Assembly (NCBI GenBank): GCA_047967505.1
Contig: CM106540.1
From: Dipteris shenzhenensis
Lineage: Eukaryota > Polypodiophyta > Polypodiopsida > Gleicheniales
Reading direction: 5' to 3' (one strand)
Length of the DNA stretch: 64,000 bases
Below the pieces are notes generated by a model. The model ran no database searches, was not told the DNA's origin, and saw only the letters and a program-made list of their open reading frames with translations. Below are positions 39,481-50,384 of the stretch, piece after piece. The first letter of the stretch is position 1; every line of letters starts with the position of its first letter. The translations under genes were made by a program, and so were the position numbers.

Positions 39481-41040
39481 GTTAAGTTAATTAGATTAAG
39501 TTAGATTAATTAGATTAATTTAGTTAGATTTAGTTTAGTTTAGTTTCATTTAAAATAATTTAGCTTAATTAGATTAATTAGATTTATTAATCTAGTTAAT
39601 TTAGTTAGATTTTGTTTAGTTTATTTAGATTTACTTTCATTTAGTTAGATGAATTTAGTTCGATTTAGTTTAGTTTAGTTTAGTTTAATTAGATAAATTA
39701 CACTAATTTAGTTTAATCTAATTAATCAATTAGATTAATTAATTTAAGTTAATCTATTTAAATTAATTAACTAATTAATTCTATAATCAATTTAATTAAT
39801 TCATTATTAGATTTAAGAAAGATTACTTACATATTAAATTAAGGTGAGTGAATTTATCCTGTTTTAATTAATTTAATCTATTAAGATTAATCAAGTTACT
39901 CTATTGAAATTAACTTAATCTATTTAATTTAAATTATTTTAATTTAATTAATTTAATTTTAATCTATTTGAATTAATTGATTTAAATTTAATCTTTTAAA
40001 ATATTTTTTTAATTTAATATATTTGAATTTATTTAAATTAATTAATAACTTTTAGTTAATCTATTTAATTTAAGTTAATATAAATTAAATAAATTAAAGG
40101 CAATTAATAACTTATTAGATTAAATTTTAAATTTTGATTAGATTAAAAAAAAGATTACTTACATATTAAATTAAGATGAGTTAATTTAACCTATTGTAAT
40201 TAATTTAATCTATTGAAATTAATCTAATTTAATCTATTGAAAGTAACTTAATCTATTTCATTGAAACCATTTTGATCTATTTAAAATAAATTAGTTTATT
40301 TAAATTTAATCTATTTACATTAATTTAAACCAATTGAATTAAGTAAATTAATCTTTTTTATTTAAGTTACTCTATTTAAAATAATTAATTACTATTTTGA
40401 TATTAATCTTTTTAATTTAATTTATTGAAATTAATTTAAATTAATTAAATTAATCTATTAAACTAATCTATTTAAATTAATTGATAATTATTCAAAGTAA
40501 ATCTATTTTTTAATCTTTTTTATTTAAGTTACTCTATTTAAAATAATTAATTACTATTTTAAAATTAATCTTTTAATTGAATCTACTCAAATTAATATAT
40601 TTAAATTAAGATTAATTAATCAGCTAATCTATTTAAACTTATTAATATATGGTATATTATTGAATTATATTTATATAAGATATATAGGTCAATTGAATAT
40701 ATACTAACTAATATAAGGTTGATTAGTTGGATTTAAATTAATCAACTAGTTAGATTAATATTAGATTAGTTTGTATGTATTGATTTAAATTTATATAAGA
40801 TATATAGGCCAATTCAATATATATTAAAGTTCTGTTGATTTTTAAAAATCATTAAAATATATATACATATATTAGGAAAATATTTTTGAGAATTTTTCAT
40901 TAAAAAATCAAAATTTAGGGAAATTTTTTAAAATTGGAAACTTTGAAAAAATTTGCATTTTTTGTGTCATTTTTTGGAAATTTTTATAATACATATCAAA
41001 TCATATATATATATATATAAAACAAAAAGTTCTCCTCTTA
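39481..41040. repeat. AT-rich low-complexity tract (TTTAGTTTAGATTAATT)
   Basis: About 1.2 kb of degenerate 'tttagttagattaa' and 'atttaaattaatt' phrases, almost without G or C, then (TA)-rich DNA. No gene. Confidence 0.75.
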
Positions 41041-42408
41041 CATGCATTTTTTGTTTCCACTTGGATTCCTCAATGACAATATAGGGGGACAAGCCCCACC
41101 CTTCATCATAAAGTTGGTCGAAATAAGCAGGCATCCAATTGTAATTGAAAATGGCCTACACTCAAACGGTGTATTTTCACACCAAGAAGGTATACGTATA
41201 TGTACACCATCTCTCCAAGATTAGGACTTTGGTTCAAAACTATGTGGTGTCGACCAAGTGTAATTATTTGGTTAATCATAAAAGGTATTTTTGTAAGCTT
41301 ATCTAGTATTTGGTAATTTGACTAAATTTGGGTTTTCAAAGTTTGCTAGAAAAACTGCCAACGGTTACTCTGTATAAGTGGGTGTGTAAAGTTTCAACCA
41401 ATATTACAATATTTGTTTTGAAGAATATGAAAGAAAAACCATGGGACTACGATATTCACAAAAATTGGACTTGTATTTAGTCCAATTTTGGAATTGGACT
41501 TTATACAAGTCCAATTTTTTTAAATACAATGTTATCTGAACGAAGACTCTAAGTATATCTATTTTTGGTTTTCACTTGTGATGTGTTGATGTGGGTTTTT
41601 GGTGAGGAGAGGTTTTAGGCAAGTAATGGGGAGGAGGAGATGCTTATGATGAATAGCTTCAATGAGCCGCTATTTAATGACATGCTACTAGTAATAAATT
41701 GCACTAAAAATAATAAAAAAATACCTCGAGGATATAAATTCGCCTGTAAGCCACGAAGCTGCATGCTGATGATTGGTCATTAACTAGTAGTACCACCTAG
41801 ATTGCATCAAGGATCTCTAGAGCATCCACCACTCCTCATCATCATTGAGCTCTATGATCATACTGAGTTTGGTTGTCCCGACTCCCAACACTCCTCGTTT
41901 TGTATACCTCCCTATGCTCGAGGGTCCATGAGTAGCTGGGGACAATAGGAGCACCTTGTCATTGAGCATGAATTTCTTCATCATAGCTTCCTTCAAGGCA
42001 CTGGAAGAACTCAACCTAGGTAAAGGAAGATGGCGGTGGAAAAACCTTGGCTACCCATGGATGCATTTCCATTACCTTTAGGTAAAGGGAAATGGATAGG
42101 CATGGAAAGGCTTGGTGACCTTCCAGAAAGGCTAGGTCTCTGCCACTATAGGTTGGGTCTCCGCCCCTTCATGGCAATCTCCAAACATAGCATGGAGACT
42201 AGAAGCCCCCCATTAAGGCACAAATCTACCATATTATCATCTTCATTGGGCAACTTGAAGGTGCTTACCACTTGTACCACACTATTCATAATCTTTGGAC
42301 TTTTTCTCTTCATTTGGACTTGTTTTTAAGCAAATCCCCTCGACTTTGTATCACTTGGTGAACTCCAAAATCGGGTTTTTTGGAGCACTAATGGGGACAC
42401 TTTGACAC
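41041..42408. other. No supported gene; contains GGTGTAT-type hairpins
   Basis: Hairpin-like ggtgtattttcacacc (41168-41183) and ggtatacgtatatgtacacc (41190-41209) sit side by side, as they do again at 47827-47863. The rest is ordinary AT-rich sequence; a 66-codon minus frame near 41817-42014 is not convincing. Confidence 0.45.
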
Positions 42409-43552
42409 AAATATGGCCTAATAAAGCTAAAAGTTCCCAAAGTTGTATGTGGTGACCTCCACTCAATACATCATGATGGGTAGATTTGCAACAAAATGGT
42501 TATCTCCACACAAATATGGCCTAATTGGTTGTGTATATACACCATTTGATTGGAAAGAGTTTGTTGAATTCATCATATAGGTGGTGTATAGATACACCAT
42601 GTGATTGCATAATATATTGTAGATGCAAATGAGTTTATGTAGATGCCATGTAAGATACATCATGTTTCTTATGTGAATGCCACATAATATACACCATTTC
42701 TTTGAAACAAGGCATAAAATATGTTATCCTATGCTGTGTTGCCAATTGCGAGGAGCCAGAGGTTAGGAGGTGGAGGGGGAGGCCATGGAAGGGGGGAGGA
42801 GGAGCGGAGAAGGGGTGGAAAACAAGGGAGGGGGGGAGTAGGGGAGGGGGCAAAGGGGTAGAGGTAGTGGAGTAGGGGAGGGGGGGAGGGGGAAGGGAGG
42901 GGGGAGGAATGGGAAGGGAGGGGCTCGAGAGGGGGGAAGAAGGGGGAGAAGGGGGGAGGACAGAATCCACCCCCCTCAATACATCCAAATATGGCCTAAT
43001 AAAGCTAAAAGTTCCCAAAGTTGTATGTGGTTACCTCCACTCAATACATCATGATCAGTAGATTCGCAACAAAATGGTTATCTCCACACAAATATGGCCT
43101 GATAGGTTGTGTATATACACCATTTGATTGGAAAGAGTTTGTTGAATCCATCATATAGGTGGTGTATAGATACACCATTTGATTGCATAATATATTGTAG
43201 ATGCAAATGAGTTTATGTAGATGCCACGTAAGATACATCATGTTTCTTATGTGAATGCCACATAATATACACCATTTCTTTGAAACAAGGCATACAATAT
43301 GTTAACCTATGCTGTGATGCCAATTGCGAGGAGCCAGAGGTTAGGAGGTGGAGGGGGAGGCCATGGAGGGGGGGAGGGGGGGAGAAGGAGGGAGGGGGTG
43401 AGGATGGGGGGAGGGAAGGAAGGGGGGGAGTAGGGGAGGGGGAAAAGGGGCGGAGGTAGTGGAATAGGGGAGGGGAGGGGGAAGGGAGGGGGGAGGAATG
43501 GGAAGGGAGGGGCTCGAGAGGGGGGATTTCTCCCCTCCCCCCCCGCAAAAAA
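42409..43552. repeat. Direct tandem duplication, unit about 578 bp
   Basis: Unit 1 (about 42409-42986) and unit 2 (about 42987-43552) share 'aaatatggcctaataaagct', 'catcatgatg(g/c)gtaga', GGTGTAT palindromes (42530/42582 and 43108/43160) and a G-rich end (42780-42960 and 43355-43530). They differ mostly in the length of the GGGGGA-rich tract. The Pro-rich minus-strand open frames are translations of that tract. Confidence 0.85.
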
Positions 43553-43905
43553 AAAACCTATTGCATATGCAATAGGTTGAGGGGGGAGGGACACTTTTTG
43601 CACACATTAAGAAAATTTAATGATTCTGTCCCGATCTTGGGCACTTCTAATAGACTCCACAACATTTCGTGCATGTCTTGCAAGAATGTCCTTGCAGCAT
43701 CATTTTGAATTCCCTTGAACCCAATAAGTTGGGGGTGCACACAACTTGTTGCACAAATTATTACAAATTCTTGATTTGTACAACATGTTATGTGTACCCC
43801 ATGCAACAGGTTGGGGGTGATTGCACAAATTATCAAAATTTCTTGATTTATGCAATAGCTTAGGGGTACACATAACCTATTGCACAAATCAATATATTTT
43901 ATAAA
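43553..43905. repeat. Palindromic CCTATTGC/CCAACCTGTTGC family cluster
   Basis: Perfect 24-bp palindrome at 43555-43578 (aacctattgcat joined to its complement), then copies of 'aacttgttgcacaaatta', 'attcttgatttgtacaac', 'gcaacaggttgggggtg' and 'aacctattgcacaaatcaat'. This is the same vocabulary as the foldback at 14567-16243, and as there it is followed by TTTAGGG-like DNA. Confidence 0.8.
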
Positions 43906-44800
43906 TTATTGATTGGAATTTAGGGTTTAGCTAGGGCTTAAGATATGTGATCTAGGACTTAGGGTTTAAGGTCTAAGGTCTAGGATCTAAGATCTACGTT
44001 TTAGGATCTAGGATGTAGGGGCAAGCATCTAGGGTCATAAATCTAGGGTTTAGGATTTGGGGTTTAGGTCTTATAGGTTAGTGTATAAGGTTAAGTGTTT
44101 AGAGTTTAGAATCTAGGGTCTAGGGTCTAGGGTCTAAGGTTTAGGGGGTTTTGGGCCTAGGGTTTAGGGTTTAGGATTTAGGACTTATAGGTTAGTGTAT
44201 AAGGTTAAGCTTTTAGATTCTAGAATCTAGGGTTTAGGATCCAGGGTTGAGGGTCTAAGGTCTAGGGTTTAGGGTTTAGGGCCTATGATCTAGGGATTAG
44301 GGTTAAGGATTTAGGGCTTATAAGTTCATGTATAAGGTTAATAGTTTATAGTCTAGAATCTAGGGCTAGGGTTTAGGGTTTAGGACATATATACCAGTGT
44401 ATAAGGTTAAGAGTTTAGAGTCTATGATCTAAGGTTTAGGGTCTGGGGATGTAGGGTCAATGATTAAGGGTTTAGGGCCTAGGGTCAAGGGTCTACAATT
44501 TAGGGTTTAGGGTTTAGGGGTCAGGGCTTATAGGTACTATAAGGTTAAGAGTTTAGAGTCTAGGGTTTAGGGTCTAGGCTTTATGGTATAGGGTCTAAGC
44601 TTTAGGGTTTATAGTTTAGGGCTTGGGGTGTAGGGCCTATGGTTAAGGGTTTAGGGTTTAGGGCCTAGGGTCAAGGGTCTATGGTTTAGGGCTTACAGGT
44701 TAATGTATGAGGGTAAGAGTTTAGAGTCTAGGGTTTAGGGTCTAGGGTTTATGGTATAGGGTCTAAGCTTTATGGTTTATGGTTTATGGCCTAGGGTTTG
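43906..44800 (+). repeat. Degenerate TTTAGGG-like interstitial telomeric array
   Basis: Nearly 900 bp of 7-bp phrases around 'gggtttagggtttag' with frequent variants (gggtcta, ggatcta). A higher-order unit of roughly 90-190 bp is marked by 'ttataggtta(g/a)tgta' and 'aaggttaagagtttagag'. The plant telomere repeat is TTTAGGG; this tract is too degenerate to be functional telomere. Confidence 0.8.
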
Positions 44801-45510
44801 GTTTTAAAAATGTACAATGCATTCCAAAATATGCAATTGAAATTCAATGGGGATGATACTTTGAATGCCTTATATTGAGTAATTTTAAGGCCTGTGCAAA
44901 GTATCATAGCTATTTGGGACAAGAACATAGGCCAAAAGCACACCGATGCATATTTTTCAACACTTATGTGTGATGCATGATAAGAAACAAGGAAATATGC
45001 ATTTCAAACCATGCAAATGATATCTGATCCATATGATACTTTACTTAGGCTTAAAATAAGTGATTTTAAAGCTTCTTCAAAGTATCATACCCATTGGATC
45101 CAAGCATATATTTTAAAATCACAATGAAGCACTTTTTTCAACACCCAAGTCTGATCCACGGTACAAAACAAGGATTCAATAATATGCATTCCAAACCATG
45201 CAAATGATATTTTTTTGGCTACAATACTTTGTAAAGGATTTGAAATTACTTAATTGTAATGCCTAAACAAAGTATCATAACTATTGGAGACAAGCACATA
45301 AGCTAGAAGCACACTGACACAAATTTTCCAACACTCATGCATGATGCATGGTATGAAACAACGAAATACTATGCAAATGATGTTTGATGGGTATGATCCT
45401 TTGTACAGGCCTCAAACTAAGAAACTCTAAGGCCTTTGCAAAGTATCATACCCATCGGACATATGCACATAGGATAAAAAGCACACCCATGCATATTTTC
45501 TAACTCCAAG
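44801..45510 (+). repeat. Tandem hairpin repeat (AAAGTATCATACC family)
   Basis: Four diverged units of about 170-190 bp, each with 'gatactttg(n)a..gcct' and, 25-30 bp on, 'gcaaagtatcatacccat', followed by 'aagcacac..atgcatatttt' and 'aaacaaggaaatatgcatt'. Related to 29345-29811; both lie next to CCCTAAA/TTTAGGG DNA. Confidence 0.75.
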
Positions 45511-46210
45511 CTTACAAATTCATTCCCTAATTTCTAAATTAGTTTTTGATTTTGTACATACTCATTAGTTTATGATTCACTAATATTCTTTATTTTTTTA
45601 CTAATTGTTTTTTATTCTCAATTTTTTTTATTTTTAAAAATATTATATTAATAAAAATAAATATTATATTAATAATTTTAAATTACCATAAGTTATGGAT
45701 TATTATATATATATATATATATTTATTTATTTAAATATTGATATCTTGAAAAGTTCCAAAAAGTGCAAACCAAACCAAACTTACTGACGTCTTGGGACTT
45801 CAATAAAAGTAAAATTAGTTCTTTTAGTAAAAATAAAACTAAATTATAATTTAAAAATAATTTATATTAATTTATATTTTTTGTTTAAAAAAATAATTCT
45901 CTATTAAATATAATTAAACTTAAAATATGTTTAATTAAACTTTTAAAAAACTTAAAGTAAATATAAATAGATGTATTTAAATAATTTTAATTTATAATTA
46001 ACCTTTATTTATTTGTTTGTTTTCTGGGCTGGGGCAGAAGAGTCTGAGGTTGGAGTGGGGAGATACCACGGCAGGTGAGCCCGAGAGGGGAGAGGAGTTC
46101 GGGGTGGGCAAAGCCAGGACAATGGAGGACGCTGAGGCGAGGGCATAGGAGGTCGAGACGGGAAAAGGTTGGGGCGAGCGAAGGAGGCCAAGGACGAGCG
46201 AGGCTCAAGG
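45511..46210. other. AT-rich spacer, then purine-rich DNA
   Basis: 45530-46010 is AT-rich; 46020-46210 is G-rich with minus-strand open frames of about 100 codons that I cannot place. No gene supported. Confidence 0.45.
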
Positions 46211-46268
46211 TGGCAGCTAAGCCTCCCCCCCCAACCTGTTGCACGCGCAACAAGTTGGGGGGGGAGCC

Positions 46269-46305
<37 letters not shown>

Positions 46306-46446
46306 CACACACACACATCTCACACCCACCCAGCCCCTCCCCCCCCAACCTAATGTGTACACAATAAGTTTGAGGGGGGGATAATAATTGAATTAGCATG
46401 AACATTAAGGCCTCTCTCGCCCCCTCTTTGCCCTACCACACACACC

Positions 46447-46494
<48 letters not shown>

Positions 46495-46594
46495 CTCCTT
46501 CTCCTCCACAACCCCCCCCCACACCAACCTATTGCGTACGTAATAGCTTTGGGGGGTTAGGTCTATAATTGAATTCACATGTGCCCCTCCCCCC

Positions 46595-46651
<57 letters not shown>

Positions 46652-46696
46652 AACCTGTTGCATATGCAATAGAGTTTGGGGTGTGTGTGTGGGGGA

Positions 46697-46727
<31 letters not shown>

Positions 46728-47110
46728 ATCTACCCCCCCCCCGCCCCACCTTCTCCCACTCCGCCTCCTAACCTCTCCCCCCTCCTCCAACCCTCCATTG
46801 CTCCTTCCCCCCCCCCATTGTCTCCCTTTCCACTCCTAGCCTATGCATCCCCACCACAATCAGCAACACAAGCACACGGTTGTTAGAGAGAGAGAAGATA
46901 CCTCCTTGGAAATCAAAACAAAATTCAAAAAGCTTAATAAAGAGAGAGAAGTTACCTCCTTGGAAATCAAAACAAAATTCAAAAAGCTTAATAGTTTTGA
47001 TGTTATTGCGTACAAAATAGGTTGGACAGCAATTTAACTATTGTAGCATTTTGAAAAATTTGCTAATTTGTGCAATAGGTTGGGGTGAAGAGAGAACCAA
47101 GACTATTGAA
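46211..47110. repeat. Cluster of C-tract palindromes and (CT)n microsatellites
   Basis: Palindromes with C/G-tract arms at 46224-46266 (centre gcacgcgc), 46338-46380 (tgtgtacaca), 46512-46557 (gcgtacgt) and 46649-46683 (gcatatgc). (CT)n tracts lie at about 46271-46303, 46450-46491, 46600-46649 and 46709-46727. A 56-bp direct duplication follows at 46886-46993 ('acctccttggaaatcaaaac'). Ser/Leu- and Arg/Glu-rich frames are microsatellite translations. Confidence 0.8.
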
Positions 47111-47386
47111 GAATGAAGGAGGGACTGCAAGTTATGCTACTTATACTTATCCTAACTAAAAGGCTACCCTAAACCTAATTTTATCCCGCCTCCCCTAAAA
47201 TCCCTATGTCATTCTCACTCCTAATTTTCAAATCTTCCTCCTCCATCGCTCTCTGCCTCCTCCTCCTCCAACTAGCTAATGCCTCGTCTCCTTCCCTCTC
47301 CTTCCCCTTTCCTCCTTGAACCTTCTCCCTCTCGCTCCCCCCCTCCTCTCATGAATGTGCCCATCCCTCTACTTCCCCTCCCCCCC

Positions 47387-47461
<75 letters not shown>

Positions 47462-48839
47462 GCATCGGCACTCGCATGGAGCCGATGGTGGAGTAAAAGG
47501 TGAGGAGCTACAGAGGGAGGCGAAGTCAAAGGTGGGGAGGGGTATTACCCCCCCCCCAAAAAAAACCTATTGTAATCTCCCCCCCTCCCAACCTATTGTG
47601 CATTTAATAGGTTAGGGGGGTCGAAGGGGCTGGAAAACCCCCCTTCCCCAACCTATTGCATTCCCCCCACTCCACCCCTGTTGAGCCTCCAATAGGTTGG
47701 GGGGGGAGGGACAAAGGGGAAGGGGAAGGGCAAGGGGGGGGGGGGGGGGGATATCTTGGCCTTGCGTGCCTTAAGGGTATGGATTTACACCAAGAATGTT
47801 TGATGAAATATGGTTTTATACTTAATGGTGTGTTTTTACACGAAGAAGGTGTATATGTACACCACTTTTCTAAGAGAATTGGTAATTTTGGATATGTCTA
47901 ATAATTAGCATGGCATCTCATAGTATTTATACTATTGAGATCCCTATTTGGGGTGATAGTTGCAACCTGGCTATCAGTGCCTTCATTTCAACCATTGGAT
48001 CGAGATTTTGTCTTTGGTGTGTATGCCAAGTCCTTTGATCGAGTATATGCAATCGGTGGCCAATGCAGACAGACAAGGAGGAATGGAAGCATCAACAAGA
48101 GGGTGGAATTTGAATGAGTATAACAGTCCGAAATTTTTATTGATACATTATTGGATTCATCAGTTGAGCATCAACCTTAAGGTGTTTGATCATCAGATTC
48201 TAGATTATGTCAATGGTAATATGATTCAAGTGGCATTTTTGGTTAAGGCATAGAAAGAGGCAAATCAAAGTGCATTCCAACATAGAAAAAAAGTCTAGTG
48301 TGGAGTTGTATTATTGTGGAGTTGTATTTGACTAGAATTGCTTTAGTGAAGAACATTCCATGGGGGCCTATCTTGCAACAATTTTGAGGTACCTTTCCTC
48401 AACTGATTGTATGGTTTACATGGGGGTTGCAAAAGGAGCTATTTGTTTTTCAGAATAGACTAAGAAATTCCTCCCAAAATTATGGTGGCTTCAATGGATG
48501 AACAACTCTAAAGATTAGAATGAAAGGCCAAACAAAGCCATAAGTTATGGAAAGAGGAGGGAAAAGAAGATCATCATCAATGTAGAATTGTTTGAGGTAG
48601 AGCCATAGAAATGGAAGTGTCTTAGGCTTACCATGAAGAGCACATCCCATGGGCCTTACCTTTATGCCAAAATTCAACCACTGGCAACCATTGACTCATC
48701 ATCCCTCTTCTCCAATTTGGCCATAGATATGGATACCCTCCATAGACTAAACATGCTTCACTACAAGCTAATACAAGAGAACATCATAGCTTAGTTTCCC
48801 ATGATGATGTAGAGCTATTCATCTCCCTATCTTGACTTT
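47111..48839. other. No supported gene; (CT)n, G17 and further palindromes
   Basis: (CT)n at 47390-47460. Palindrome-family half-sites occur at 47571-47625 and 47645-47702 (aacctattg.../...caataggtt). A G17 run lies at 47734-47750, and hairpins ggtgtgtttttacac and ggtgtatatgtacacc at 47827-47863. Nothing coding in 47870-48839. Confidence 0.5.
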
Positions 48840-49363
48840 TGCAGTCTCTGGCGGTGACTCATGTGTCATAGGGATCTTCTAGGAATGCCAATGGAGTACT
48901 CCTCCAAGCTACTCTGAATTGAGAGCAATTTATACAAATGCCATCCACTAGTGTCCCTCTAGCGACTCCCAGCTTGTTGCAATCATGAATCCATAAGGAG
49001 AAGAAGAGGGAAGGGAAAGGGAAGTGAAGAAGGAAGAGAAGGAGAAGATGAGAAGAGAACATGGAATTCATGAAAGGCACTATGAGGGAACATGAGACAA
49101 CTCCAAAGAGGAGGATTAGAGCTTGTATTCCAATGTGTGCAACTAACAAGTGAAGACCAAAGTCAACCATTTGGCCTTTTATATATCCCACCTTTTAAAG
49201 GGAGGGCCAACCCTAATCTGTTTATACCACTCTCTTTCCTCATTCTTCACAATCAACTTGGGCCTATTTGGCTCCAAGGCACAATCCTAGCTCTACAGAC
49301 TTGCCACTATCCATCAAACGATATCACTAACCAGTGGTGGCATATTGTTAACCAATTGGTTAA
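48840..49363 (-). repeat. Repeat R1, uninterrupted copy
   Basis: The reverse complement aligns with 18530-18776 plus 23525-23830, running straight across the copia B insertion point. It has a TATA-like tatataaaa in the minus orientation near 49185. Minus-strand start near 49363 reads tgttaaccaattggttaac, so this may be a solo LTR with TG start; the other end is not defined. Confidence 0.65.
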
Positions 49364-49445
49364 CATGGCACAATCTTAGCTCTACAGACTTATCAAATGA
49401 CATCACTAACCACTGGTGGCATATTGTTAGCCAATTAGTTAACAT
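49280..49445. repeat. Tandem duplication of about 80 bp
   Basis: 'cacaatc(c/t)tagctctacaga', 'gatatcactaaccagtggtg' and 'gcatattgtta(a/g)ccaatt' recur once with about 85-bp spacing at the edge of R1. Confidence 0.7.
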
Positions 49446-50384
49446 GCCCCCCTTCTTGATCTCAATCCAGTCCCCTGATCATGTAAAGGTCATGGTTGTT
49501 GGAATGTTGTTGATGAAGATCATTCTTGGTGTGCACTCATGTTAACATTTTCCATTTACAGTGCTTCATAGGTCCTCACTGGATCTTGTGTTGTGGAATT
49601 GTTGTTGGGAAGATGGATATTGCATCTAGTAGCATTGGATTACAGTATAATTGTAAAGGCATACTAGGAGTCATTGCAATGGTAGAGGGGTCGGGGTTGA
49701 GTACTTGTGGCCTTTCAAAGAAAGAAAAAGAAAAAGAACTATCTAAGGTGTAAGCTAGCAGGAAGAAGGTGTTAGGAGGGTTTGATGTAAGGTCCTAGTG
49801 GTGTTAGTGTTAGCAGAGTAAGTGCAATGTATTCTCATGCTTCTCCTTAAGTTCCATATTTGCTTTGAGGGGGACATTTATTGGATTCTCATCACACACT
49901 ATCTTTTAGCACACCATGTTTGTAAGTTCAAAGTTTTGCATGACACTTTTGCTTATTCTCTACTTCCAAGTTCTTTCAAAATTCATTTTATGGATTAGAT
50001 TTCATTGATGGATTTACTTGGAATAATTTGAGCCCAATAAGATTGTGGCACCATTTAGAGCTTTATTTTTTTGAGTTATCACAAATGAAGAGGAATCTAA
50101 TAATACACCATACAAACTCTGAAAATGAGGACTATGGTTGAAGAGGTGTATCGTATTTTGGGTTCTAGGAAAGTCCTCTAAATTAAAACTGATGTTACGT
50201 AGGGAGGCTCAAAAAGTTAAGTGGGTACTACGGTTAAGCATAAAAAAGAAGAAGAATAAGAAGAAATAAAAGAGGAGGGAGAGTTAGAGTTATCTAACAA
50301 AGGCTGGGGTTAGTAAATCAAAGTGAAAAAAAATATTTGAGGATCACAAGAAACTCATCCAGACCCGTTTTTATGTCATCAAAT
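49446..50384. other. No supported gene
   Basis: Ordinary AT-rich sequence with short open frames only. Confidence 0.4.

Noticed and set aside
41817-42014. Minus-strand 65-codon frame vaguely like an integrase C-terminal segment (KVLLLSPATHGPSS)
   Set aside because: Too short and without neighbouring pol sequence; similarity not strong enough to claim.
46843-47037. 64-codon frame with a duplicated TSLEIKTKFKKLN segment
   Set aside because: Arises from a 56-bp direct DNA duplication; no other support.
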